NCBI GenBank assembly: GCA_021613375.1 | Contig: CM038703.1 | Location: 19,269,194 to 19,333,193 of the forward strand | Length of the DNA stretch: 64,000 bases | Source: Megaleporinus macrocephalus | Lineage: Eukaryota; Chordata; Actinopteri; Characiformes; Anostomidae | Direction of reading: 5' to 3' | In this document: positions 1 to 10,321 of the stretch, one piece after another | Position numbering within the stretch: the first letter of the stretch is position 1 | How the letters are laid out: each line of letters begins with the position of its first letter | Notes under the pieces: model-generated | Database searches by the model: none | The model's input: the letters and a program-made list of their open reading frames with translations, nothing else | What the model was told of the DNA's origin: nothing | Made by a program: the position numbers and the translations under genes

Positions 1-997
1 TCACATGAGCAACAGCAGTGTTCTTTATACAGAGAACAGCTTTCTCTGTGTGGAAATGACCCACATTGGGTATACTGTATCTTATTTTAAAGCAGTATTT
101 ATTTACTGTGCCTTGTTTAAATGATTGCATTTGTACATTATTGTTTAGATGGTATATGCTTATTTTTTTTTCACCTGTGGATCAGACGTGGTTCTGATGA
201 CTACATTTTGTTTTGTATTGCATTGAATTGTCCTAATGGCTGTAATTTATACTCCAGTATCTGGATTCTCCAACTGTTCAAATGCCTGACTCTCAGGGAT
301 CAGTGTCCTGACAAAGTTATCATAGGCGCCACCGTGATAACTGTGCGTTTAGCTTTCAAATAAAACAGCATACTCGCTGAGAAACTTTACGTGCGTCTCT
401 ACTCGTTTGTCTTGGCTGCTTTTCCACACTCCACGTTCAGTTCACATCCCCCACCCACAGTCCCTGTTTATAATATAATATGGGGCTTGTTTTTTCATAC
501 AATGCACAGAGCTAAAGAAAATACAGTTGTAAGGCTTGTGGGTCTATGTCTACGTTGGACCTTTTATTTTGAATTATGAAAAAGGAAAAACAAGCTCTAG
601 GTGTTTCCAAAAAACTGGAAGTGAACCAGTCTTCAAATAATAGGGTGAACTTAAGTGCGCACTTCCTTATAGCTCTGTTTATTATTCCACACCAGTATGT
701 CTTTGTGCCAGTAGAGTGTTAAATAAATCCAGAATGACATACAGTGTAATCATAGCATACAGTCATAGGCAAAAGTTTGGGTACCTCATGATCACATGTT
801 CTTGTTGAATTTTTAAGGGAAAATAACTCCTCAGTTTTTTTAATTTTCTTGGTTGTCTACATAGAAGGTATGGGATTTAGATCAGGATGTACACCTAGGT
901 ATACCTTACAAGGACCAGCAAGGTGTTTTCCCTTTTTGGTAAGCTCTGTTCTTGGCTCTGATTTGCTGGTTTACAGAGAGATACCCTGATGAATAGT

Positions 998-1015
998 TTA
1001 GGGTTAGGGTTAGGG
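998..1015 (+). repeat. Short interstitial telomere-like tract (TTAGGG)3
   Basis: Three perfect head-to-tail TTAGGG hexamers occur on the plus strand. This is the vertebrate telomere unit. Three units is short enough to be chance or a remnant of end repair, and there is no wider subtelomeric context. Confidence 0.8.
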
Positions 1016-1051
1016 ACAGAAGCAACATGTCAAAATAGTCACAAGCATATG

Positions 1052-1146
1052 GTATATATCCCCAAATGCAGCCCTTACAAAGTGATACATGCAAACCATT
1101 GTAATATTTATATCAGGATGTGGCAAGATGTATCACATTGTATGCA
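1052..1146 (+). repeat. Dispersed repeat A, copy 1
   Basis: About 95 bp that recurs at 4040-4136 with a few mismatches. Shared landmarks include CCCCAAATG, TTACAAAGTGATA, GCAAACCAT and GGCAAGATGTATCACATTG. No TIR or RNA polymerase III box is evident, so the class is unknown. Confidence 0.75.
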
Positions 1147-2390
1147 AAAAAAAAAAAAAAATCTGCTCTGGTGTATATATGCTAGGTTATCATCATACTA
1201 ATTAGTTAGCTATGCTGGTTACTTGGTGCTTGCTAGTAACCAATAACATTGCAACATCAACACAAAGTAAATTAAAGCTGTTAGTTAACTTTCAATTTAA
1301 GGACATCTGGCTTCAACTGCCAAAAACTGGATAAATCACACAGCATGACTGCTACTTACAGGTTGCTCTTGGGGTTGCGATGCTAATAAAGGTAAAAATG
1401 CTTCTCTCTTCACTCTTCACTCAGCAAAGCTGCTCAATGTTGTCCAAGGTTTGAGAAACTGTCTGGAGTGGAACAAGCAGAGCAAACTAACAACAACGTT
1501 GTCCAGAGTCTTGTTAAATAAGTTATGTGGGAGCTGAAGTTGGCTTTCTATTTGCTGGCTTGTTTCACAATTTTGCATCTTAATTAGTGCTGCAGACACA
1601 TTCTGGCTCTTGTGGTAGTTGTAGAGTTTAAGAAGGAACAGAGCATTTGATGAAGCCTTGTTTAAAGATGAACATGCCTGTTGACAGCTCGGTTCCTTTG
1701 CTAAGAGTATAAAAAGTGGCGACATCCCCTTCACAGCCTGGAACGGTCCATTTCTCCACATAGGCCACCATTTTTGTTGTTGTTGCTCAGAGGTTGTATG
1801 TAAATTTTGGGGGGAATAAATCTTAATAAGCCAAGTTTATGTAACAGTTTAGAAATTTAGAATCAACCCATTTTACCGCCAACTTTGCTAATGTGGGATT
1901 TGCATTTGATGGAGGACACAGCAGTGTTAAAGGTTCATGGTATGACAGTTTCACGTACTGAACTCTCCTTTTTCAACTACGTAGCAATGTAAATACAGTT
2001 CTCCATATTATGGCACTTAAAAACATACAATGTAGGCTGTGCCAAAGTTATGGCACATTATTTCTTGTGTGCTTATTTTCAATACATTAAAGTAATTTGA
2101 GAAAATCAGCAAAACATGTCATGACTGTATATGAATGTGTGGAAAGGGAAGCGCTATACATTCTATATAGGATCTCTTTGTCTGTTTGGTTTCAAGCAAA
2201 GCGCAAACAGAAATATGAAATCAGGTCCCTGGCGGTTTCTCCAATCTCCAGTCTCATAGCCCAGATAATAAAGTCATCAAACAAAAATAGAGCCAACGGC
2301 CCCCTCACCACGTACTGGAGATTACAGGCATTGTGAGAACTTTATTTTGACAAGAATAATTTCCAGTCCTTCTTGACCAGTGCTCCAGAT

Positions 2391-2507
2391 GCCATTACTG
2401 AGGTCATATTTTGATATGGCTGCGATGATAGCATCTTCAGTTCCAAGCTAACTTCAAAACATCTTGGGCTTGTGAGTGCTATTGTTTTCGAACCACTCCA
2501 GATCAAA
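2391..2507 (+). repeat. Dispersed repeat B, copy 1
   Basis: About 117 bp that recurs in the same orientation at 3535-3650. Shared blocks include TCATATTTTGAT, TTCCAAGCTAACT, GGGCTTGTGAG and AACCACTCCAGATCAAA. It may be part of the same composite element as repeat A, since the two families are interleaved within 4 kb. Class unknown. Confidence 0.75.
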
Positions 2508-3534
2508 GAGATTTGGTTTCTGACATGACCACATTTTTGTGAGGACATTATTATGAGGACTTTATTGCTGTAATGGAGTTTGTGTCCCTAAGTCACTCTC
2601 GGTTTTCCCATGAGCAGTGTGGGACATTTCTGCATTCTTGCGCATTAGTGGAGCACAGACAGAGGCTCGCCTAAAAGCAGCCAAGTTAGCAGAACATCTC
2701 CAAGCAGCCCAAAATCATATTTCACACGGCCTCCGTACCTAGATCTAACAGCATCTGCGTGTCATGTGTGGCTGTGTATGGGGAAGGCAGATTCTAACAG
2801 CTGTGTCTGCTGGGGACAAAACATCAGACACATTTCAGTACGTCTCCTCAACCACAACATGCAGACAGACCAAAGTGGTGATTATGGGCTCTGGTTCCTT
2901 TCGCAGGGTGATAGCTTGAAAAGTTATGACTGGAGGCTGTTCTGAAAAGTTTAGCACCTCTGAACTAGTGCTTGGGTGAGCACAAAGAGATAAGCCTTTG
3001 ATTTATGCTTCAAGTTGTATAAGGAGTAGCTGACCAGAGCAGACGTCTATTGTGTGACAGAAAGCCTGGACACGAAGATAACAGCCAGACCAAAATACGA
3101 CAGAGAAGGTTATCAGTTGAGAACAAACAGGAGGTCTCACATGTAGAAACACTCACATCTCTATACAATGTCAGGACGTGGGGTCATACATATGTTCCAT
3201 ATCGCCGCTGTCAGAACAAAACCTCATATTTCAATTTCTGTTGTTTTAACATTGAACATAATTTGAAAATGTCTCTGGTCTTTTACATTGTGTGCAAATT
3301 TAATGATGAAAGGATCAAAGGAAATGTCCCAAAAATTCATTGACTTTAAAAGTTATTAAAAGTAAAGTTTGTTTAGCTTTCTCCTGTAAAGTTATCAATT
3401 TCAGGGTACACATTTTGTTTTGTCATATGGGTAAATGAAAAACAAACTTATCATGGAAAAGACAGTGGACAGCAGTGGACAGACTGTTGTTTTATTATAG
3501 TTTAAATGAGACAGAGACTTGACCATTTATGTAT

Positions 3535-3650
3535 GCCATTATTGGGATCATATTTTGATTTGGTTGCGATGATAGCTTCTTTAATTCCAAGCTAACTCCA
3601 CTACCTGTTGGGCTTGTGAGGGCTGTTGTTTTCTAACCACTCCAGATCAA
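3535..3650 (+). repeat. Dispersed repeat B, copy 2
   Basis: Second copy of the block at 2391-2507, diverged by scattered substitutions and small indels. Confidence 0.75.
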
Positions 3651-4039
3651 AATCAGCATTATAGTAATCAAGGCGTGATCACTAATAGATCCTTTACTAA
3701 CATCTGTAGAAAACATGGCATTCACCAAGTTTAAATTCTCTTTAAATACTTATTTAATGTGCTTGTAATCATCAGATTCATCTGCTCGGGGAAGGCTTTC
3801 CAAGCCCAAACATCATTCCAAATTGTTCTTCAAGGTCAACATTTCCATCAGAGAGGTCTCCCAATCCCCAAATCTTACACCCTCGTTAGGCATGAAAATG
3901 TATCCATGAGGCCAGTACAGGGTAATAAATGTGTATATATATCTGAAGAAGTTTCAGCAGAGCCACATTTACACTTAACCACCAGTGGTTACCTATTTAA
4001 GAACTCCACAAACCTCTCTTCTCGCCTTCCTAGAATAAG

Positions 4040-4136
4040 ATATACATCCCCAAATGTGGCCTTTACAAAGTGATAGATGCAAACCATCGTAATATTTATA
4101 TCAGGCATGTGGCAAGATGTATCACATTGTATGCTA
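4040..4136 (+). repeat. Dispersed repeat A, copy 2
   Basis: Second copy of the block at 1052-1146. The copies share start and end blocks, including the final TGTATCACATTGTATGC. Confidence 0.75.
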
Positions 4137-4472
4137 TTTAGTTCCACTTGCTCACTTGTTCTTTCCTGCCTGCCACTGCAGAAGCATGTATAAAGAGCAG
4201 TGGGGTGGGTGGAGGAGCTTTGCTTCACTAAATGAGTCACTTATGCTGGGCAGTAACTTGAAATGTAAAAGTGAAGAATATGGAGTGGACAGTGAGTTTA
4301 TTTTGTTTGCCTGTGGTGAGCAAGCAGGTTTGAGAACTACGGGTCTACATGCTAATGATTATCATTTGTGACAAATGAATGTTTCAAGCAGTCTAACAAC
4401 GAATATGTATGTGTGCATCCAAAATTGAAAACCTTCCACTTGTCATCTCACCCAAGTTGCCCGCCGTGTATC

Positions 4473-4823
4473 CAGTGCTTAATTTGTAAAACATCAGGTA
4501 ATGGAACACTAAAGGTGGGGTGATCCAGCAAGTGGCAGTGAGGGAAAAGGTCCTGGAACGCATAGACACAACAGTGCTTCAAGTGTCCATCTAACATAGT
4601 AGCGTTCTATACAATTAAATAATCCTAGATTTAATGACTGCAGTAAGGAGCTGCAACCATAAAATCTCAGAGATGCCACTGGACGAATAGTTTTTGGTGT
4701 CCTACAAAAAAAAGATGTCAAAGAGGCGGTGGATCCACATAAATAAGTTCTGGAACGCAGGTACCCAAAATATGAGAGGTGCCGGATCTAGTTCCAGTAA
4801 GATCCAGCACAAATTAAGCACTG
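4473..4823. mobile_element. hAT-like MITE, 351 bp, with 14-bp TIRs and 8-bp target duplication
   Basis: The element begins CAGTGCTTAATTTG and ends with the exact reverse complement CAAATTAAGCACTG. The flanking octamers are CGTGTATC (4465-4472) and CGTGTACC (4824-4831), a 7/8 match as expected for an aged 8-bp target-site duplication. Eight-base duplications and CAG-type ends are typical of hAT transposons. There is no transposase frame, so this is a non-autonomous copy. Confidence 0.8.
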
Positions 4824-4831
4824 CGTGTACC

Positions 4832-6800
4832 CCTTTGTCTTTGTAAGCTTAGCTTTCAGCCCCAGAAACCATAAAGAAATGTTTTTGCTGTTTCAATAAT
4901 AAAATAGAATTCTGTATCTTTTCTAAACACTTTTCAAAGTGAGGATCATTTTGTTGGTTCTGTGATTGCAGGTTAGTCCTGTGTTTACTTTAGTTTTACT
5001 ACAACATCAGGACTTTTTTGGTCCTAAAGATCTATAAAACCAAAAACACGCAAGAACGTGACAGTAGCGTAAACACTACCAGGACGGCACAAATGAATGC
5101 TGCTGTAAGACTTTAATTTTTTTTTTAAACTGCCACTTAAGCCATTTTCTCTGCAGTGAACACTTCTGGAGGTGGCTGGCCTCATCATACTTGTGGTCTG
5201 ACATTCTGGACACACTCATACAGCTTAGCCAGTTTCTCTGGGCCTGCAGTTTGGCTATGCCACCCACTTATAGTGACTGTATGGTGGGACTGGCAGCGCC
5301 GGGAACGGCTTTTAGGGAATACAGCTTGTTTCCGTTCTCATCCATGCTTTAAATTCTCCTCTGTAATTAGTGCCTGGAGCTCTGTTTTGTCTGCTTCTGC
5401 AGCGATGCGTGAAAGAGGCGGACCACACAATGCCTCAGCCCTGGCAGACTGGGGCAGGGGCAAGGATGGTCTGGCTGTCCAGTCCTTTATTTCAGCTCAG
5501 GAAAGTCCAGCAGTTTCTCCAGTAATACATGAGAAACATAAAGCTTGATCCCTTGCACTGCTTAACCACAGTAAATCTAAATACACATCATTCAATAAAG
5601 AGGTTGTATAATTGTGAGAGTGAGGAACTGCAGGATTTTTAGGAGTTGATTCAGTACTTATCCAACATGTAGCCTATGTAAGCAATATCAACTGATTAAA
5701 CTAAGAGTTTGATTTAGCAGGATGAAGAAACATTATTTGGTTTCACATGTTTAGCAGAAACTGTGCATTTTCCTGTTTTCATTCTGACTCAGAGGGCTCT
5801 GGGAACTTACACCTTTTTGCTCTGGAAACTTTTCAATTCTCACTACACCTCTTCATGACGAATGCACGATTTCTGGTATGCAGGATTACAAACCCTCTTT
5901 TTAACTGTTTGTCTTTCCAGCAGGACTCCACCAACAACAGCTAAGCAACAGGAAAGTGCAATTGTGGTGAAATGATGTCAAATGGACCGAAATGTAGCCA
6001 GAGGTGAGATTCTTTATGAATGATAATGATCAGAAGCTCATGATGAGATCAACTTCCTGCCGATAAATATAAACAATTTTTTTTCCGGAACTGTTGCTTC
6101 ATACACCTCCTCTTACTGCTGCCTTTCCAAACTCTGAGAAAATGTCAGAGCTCAATATGCACAGCTTGCTTTTTTCTCTGTACTGTTACTGTAAATGCTG
6201 ATGATGTCCATTCATTTGACCTTTGCGCAGGTGTCTGGTGTTGGGAGGTGTTGAGCAGAAGCTGTTTTTGTGAGCATTCAGCTCGATAAGATCAAGTCTT
6301 GTTAAAATTGGAGGCGACGTTATTGAGTCAGGGGGGAAAAAACACACTAAAATTACCCTGTATTTCATTTTAAAAGTCAGAGGCAGCGCATCAAATTTGG
6401 TGAAAGTTTTTCAAATTACACCACACATCCAGACGCATTACCGCCAAAAAGAAGGTCCGGCTGGATGTCTAGGTCTCAAACTCAGCATCAGACTCATCCA
6501 GATGAATATCATCGCTGTCCAGAGAATGTCGATTATCATTTTTCTTTGGGATTGAAACACGGTGGCTGCCCTATAAACTTTGCCCTATAGAAACCCAATT
6601 ACCAATAGAAATGCTCCAAAAATGAACTGTTGGATGATACTTCCGATCATCCGATTCAAGGCTAATCGAAGAAAACTGACATTGGAAAACGTTTGTCTGC
6701 ACATTTTCACCAGAGAGGTCCTTAAATACTGATCTCTTACATAGTGCAGCTTCAAATGATTTTTTATTTAAATCTAAATCTTATTTAGTTGAATTGTTCA
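4832..6800. other. Intergenic region without recognised gene
   Basis: No exon is recognised. The block 5150-5540 is somewhat GC-richer and carries a 130-codon open frame at 5156-5548 on the plus strand, but the translation resembles nothing I know and its composition is not convincingly coding. A diverged MITE copy lies near 6504. Confidence 0.5.
6504..6640 (+). mobile_element. TIR-MITE family M, diverged copy 1
   Basis: Contains the family end motif GAATATCATCGCTGTCC at the left and, further in, AATAGAAATGCTCCAAAA, which is the reverse complement of the internal motif of copies 2 and 3. The right end is not clear. Confidence 0.55.
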
Positions 6801-6804
6801 AATT

Positions 6805-7262
6805 TGTAGTGCTACAATTCCAGACTGGAGTCTGTCCGTCTCTCTGTATACTTTCTTACTGTGTTCTCTAATGGTTAGGACCCCCAATAAGACCACCAAA
6901 GAGCAGGTATTATTTGGGTGGTGGATTATTCTCAGCATGTGGAACAAACAAAGCTGTTTTTTAAACATTGTGTCCACAAACTGAAGAAACAGGTGCTGCA
7001 CAGTTTGTGTTGGTCAGTCTCTAGTCACAGGCTGCTGCCCACAGGACACAGTTGGCTGGATAGTTTTGATAGGTGGACTATTCTTAGTCCAGCAGTGACA
7101 CTGAGGTGATCCACCACCCAAATAATACCTGCTCTGTGGTGGTCCTGTGAGGAGTTGGTTTACAAAATACAGAGAAACAGATAAACTACAGTCTGTGATC
7201 GTAGAACTACAAAATGAGTGTAGAAAGAATGTGATTTGAATGTTTTGGCTAATCAGTGTGCA
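6805..7262 (+). mobile_element. Foldback-type DNA transposon remnant with long inverted repeats
   Basis: The arms 6805-6920 and about 7105-7210 are imperfect reverse complements, sharing for instance the pair AGAGCAGGTATTATTTGGGT and CCAAATAATACCTGCTCT. The right edge (about 7222-7262) carries ATGTTTTGGCTAATCAGTGTG, a decayed form of a terminus I recall from abundant fish DNA transposons. No transposase is present. A related fragment lies at about 46500-46640. Confidence 0.65.
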
Positions 7263-8180
7263 TAGTCATGCAGATCACAACCTGATAAAAACCTGAGCAA
7301 GTGACCACTTCAATAGGACAGTCAGTTAGGCCTCCAAAACACTGCACCAAATCTCTTTTTTTAAGAAAGGTTTTCTTTAGATGCCCTACACAAAATGACA
7401 CAAATGATGCTTTCTATCAGGTTCTTATTGCAAATCTGTTCTTTTAGCTACATCCATGCAGGAAACAGGAAGCAGGCCTATATGTTTTTACAAAACCAGC
7501 ACAAAGAGTAGTCTTGTTGTCTCATCTTGAAACAGTACAAATGTGATCCATTTGGAATAAGCAGAAAACCAGCTGGCAGAAATGCTGTTCTTCCTTCATA
7601 TAACTCTGAGACTACTTTGAACTTGGCTATTGTGAAATCTAATACAGACATTTATAAACAATTGGGATGTACGGCTGTGAACTGCGAGCAGATCCAGAAA
7701 TCAAGCGTTACTTTTCATGTTCTAGGCAGAAATAAAACACAGGAGGACATGTATGTATATTTTCAGAGAAGGAGAATTACCAGGGTTTTTGAAGGCTTAA
7801 ATGACTGTCTCATTGGATTGTGTTTGAGATCAGTGAGAAGCTGCAGGGGTGTATGAAGTTCCTCCAAAGAAAAGCTCTGCATGAGGTCATGCTTTACATG
7901 CTCATAAATGGTGGGAAACAAACATTAATAAGGCCTAGATTGAAAAGCCAAAGTGAAACCTTAGTTGCTTGGAAGTTTTATGAACTTGTGTTGAAAAATG
8001 TGAAGTCTCTTGCAATTAATTCTGGTGCAGCTGTCTAAGCTTTGTCTTAAAACAACCAAATAAACACTAATAATGTGCAGCACAAACAAGAAAATAATAC
8101 AGAGGATGCTTTCTTGGAATAATGTTGGTTATTTGGTGGTAACTAGAAAGCTTAATTTACTAGTTTCTGCAACTTAACTG
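7263..8180. other. Intergenic region, nothing recognised
   Basis: Open frames at 7527-7856 and 7820-8038 (plus) overlap in different frames and match nothing I know. There are no splice-bounded exons, and I see no repeat or RNA gene. Confidence 0.5.
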
Positions 8181-8181
8181 A

Positions 8182-8321
8182 GTGCATGTCTGTGGACTGT
8201 GGGAGGAAACCCACACTAACACAGGAAAAACACACAAAATTCACATAGAAAAGGAATCAAACCCCCAAGACCCTATTTACTGTAAGGTGACATCGCTACC
8301 CACTGCACGATGGCAGCTTGC
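8182..8321 (-). mobile_element. SINE fragment, V-SINE/DANA type, minus strand
   Basis: On the minus strand the block reads as a tRNA-like head with a B-box-like GTTTGATTCC near 8264-8255 and a GTCACCTTACAG segment. This is followed by the conserved central motif seen as GGGTTTCCTCCCACAGTCC (8215-8197). This order fits fish V-SINEs related to zebrafish DANA. The tail is missing. Confidence 0.7.
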
Positions 8322-10052
8322 AAAAAATTTAAAATAAAAATAAAACCCAAAAATTCTGTAGAAACGTAGGTTGAATACAAACATATGAAAACTACTAGCT
8401 GCTAACAGAGGACACTGAACACATGTAACATGGTGCAAAACAGTTGAGTTCATTTTAAGTTACAGGGTGTGAAGAATGGACGGCTACACCAGCCAGTGGG
8501 TCTATGAATGTTAAGGGGGGTTATATCTATTAAACTCTGAGGATTAGTGAGAAGCAAGTGACAAGCACCCTGTCTCCACCTCCCTGCAAGACCAGAGCAT
8601 CCAATTAACAGCCAACGTGGTCGCTGTGGTTCTCAGTGCCAGAGCGCCGCTACAGGCCTCTGTCCCCCAGGCTCGGGCTGTAATCCCCCTCGACATGTGC
8701 TCCAAGGCACTGAATGAGCTCTTCCTAATCCAGCTATCAGATAACCCCCTGCCCAAGTGCCTTTACTGCCCCAGCCAAATGCTTGTGTGTCTGAGGACCG
8801 CTGCACAGCATGGTGTTATCGTCCTGCTATGACCTATAATCGCCTGCTGAGAGACGTCTCCTGGGTGTCCTCCTGAGAATCAAGCGCTCATCCCACCCCA
8901 TATTTAATAAAACTCATTCCTCTTTGCTGGCACACAGAACAGTCTCTGCTCATACAGACCAAGCAACCCAGCTACGTGGCAATGACACATGCTTATCAGG
9001 GTTTGGTAGCACTTGTTTTGGTGAGGCAAGACATAGCCTAGAGCACTAAATGCAACTGTTATAACTGAACTTTGTAGCTATAACATTTTATATCGATATT
9101 CTCCTCTAATTAGGCTAATCTCGTTCTTGCAGGCCAACAGCAAACCTGTACTGAGTATACTCTTGAAATAATGTTCTAAAAACCAACCAATGACTGATAT
9201 ATTTCACCATATTTCCCTTAACTTGATTTAAAAAAGTGAAGTGGTCCTGATCTTGGGTAACGCTTCTGTGAGCATTTCCTGTCTCTGGCCCCGCCCACAT
9301 AAAACATTTTCAGAGTGAGAGAAACTTTGCAAACTAAACTTAACAAAGCATAACCAAAAACTAGCAAGCTGGACCTCCTGCCTATACCATATACCTATAT
9401 GCCTGTACCATATACTTATATCATTTATCCATATACCAATATTATTCGTTTGTCCATCCTTTCTATCACATGTTGCTTCATCTGTCTATCTGTCTGCACA
9501 TCTGTTCACTTGTGTTACATTTTATACAACAGATATTTATATGTTCTATAAAAGCTGGATAACGATATTAGTTCTGTCAATCAAACAGCTCATTGGCCAC
9601 ACCCGTGCAGTTCTCACATGGGTGTGATCAGCAGTCTTTAAGCTTTGCTGGTTGGTATTATTCTAAATATTTTACTTTGCCTGTTGTTTTTTGAATTCTC
9701 TGTCTTAATAGTCTAGAAAGTTCAGTGATGGAGCTGCTTGTTGATGGCAGTGGTGGACAAAGTACAAAGTAAAAGTAGACGTGCGTTTTTTTAAATATTA
9801 AAAGTACTGGTGTAGGTCCATTTTGTTTCTTACTGGAGTTCAATTGTTCTTTCTGGAGTACAGTTTCCCAGCCATGCCTTTCATTCTGACAGCTTGTCAG
9901 AGTTACTCAAGCGTAGTTAAGGTGGATTTGCATCGATTTAGTTTCATTTCTGCGAGGTCATTCAGAGTGATGTTTGATGTGAAATTGTTAACTGTAGAGA
10001 TTTTTTTACAGGCAAATTATTAAATCTTTGTTTTCTTTACATGGCTTTATAG
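8322..10052. other. Intergenic region with a GC-richer block
   Basis: No exon is recognised. The segment 8560-8900 is denser in GC than its surroundings and contains a GATA-like palindrome (TATCAGATAA), so it may be regulatory rather than coding. At 9747-9770 the motif CAGTGGTGGACAAAGTAC looks like the end of the same TIR family as the element at 27686-29152. The rest is plain AT-rich sequence. Confidence 0.5.
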
Positions 10053-10321
10053 GAGCCAGGTGGTAGGGTGGTGCTGTCGCCTCACGCAGAGAATGGCTTG
10101 GGTTCGATTTCCTAGCTGGGTAACCAGGTTCTGTGTGGAGTTCCTGTGTGCACTATATTCTGGTTTCCCAACACAGTTTAAAGATGTGCAGCCAGGAGTG
10201 TTGGCTATAGTAAGTTTCATAGAAAGTTTAAGTGTAAGTGTGTGTGTATGTGTCCGCTCTGTGATGGACTGGCAGCCTGTCCAGGGTGTCTCCTGCCTTC
10301 CACCCAATGACTGCTGCCCCA
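10053..10321 (+). mobile_element. V-SINE/DANA-type SINE, near full length
   Basis: The tRNA-derived head shows an A-box region (GGTGCTGTCGCCTCAC) and a B box (GGGTTCGATTTCC, about 10110-10122). The body has the conserved TCTGTGTGGAGTTCCTGTG and the tail has GATGGACTGGCAGCCTGTCC and GTCTCCTGCCTTCC. This layout is that of the V-SINE family spread through teleosts, including zebrafish DANA. It is an old, substituted copy. Confidence 0.85.

Larger units (their letters stand above)
1..4464. other. Intergenic region, repeat-bearing, no gene seen
   Basis: This AT-rich stretch lies far downstream of the ttyh3 polyadenylation region. I see no exon with flanking splice signals and no open frame resembling a known protein. 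It holds two pairs of diverged direct repeats (listed separately), a short telomere-like tract near 1000, and a possible Tc1-like transposon end near 756 (motif AGGCAAAAGTTTGGGTACC). The open frames here are short and overlap repeats, so I treat them as chance. Confidence 0.6.
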
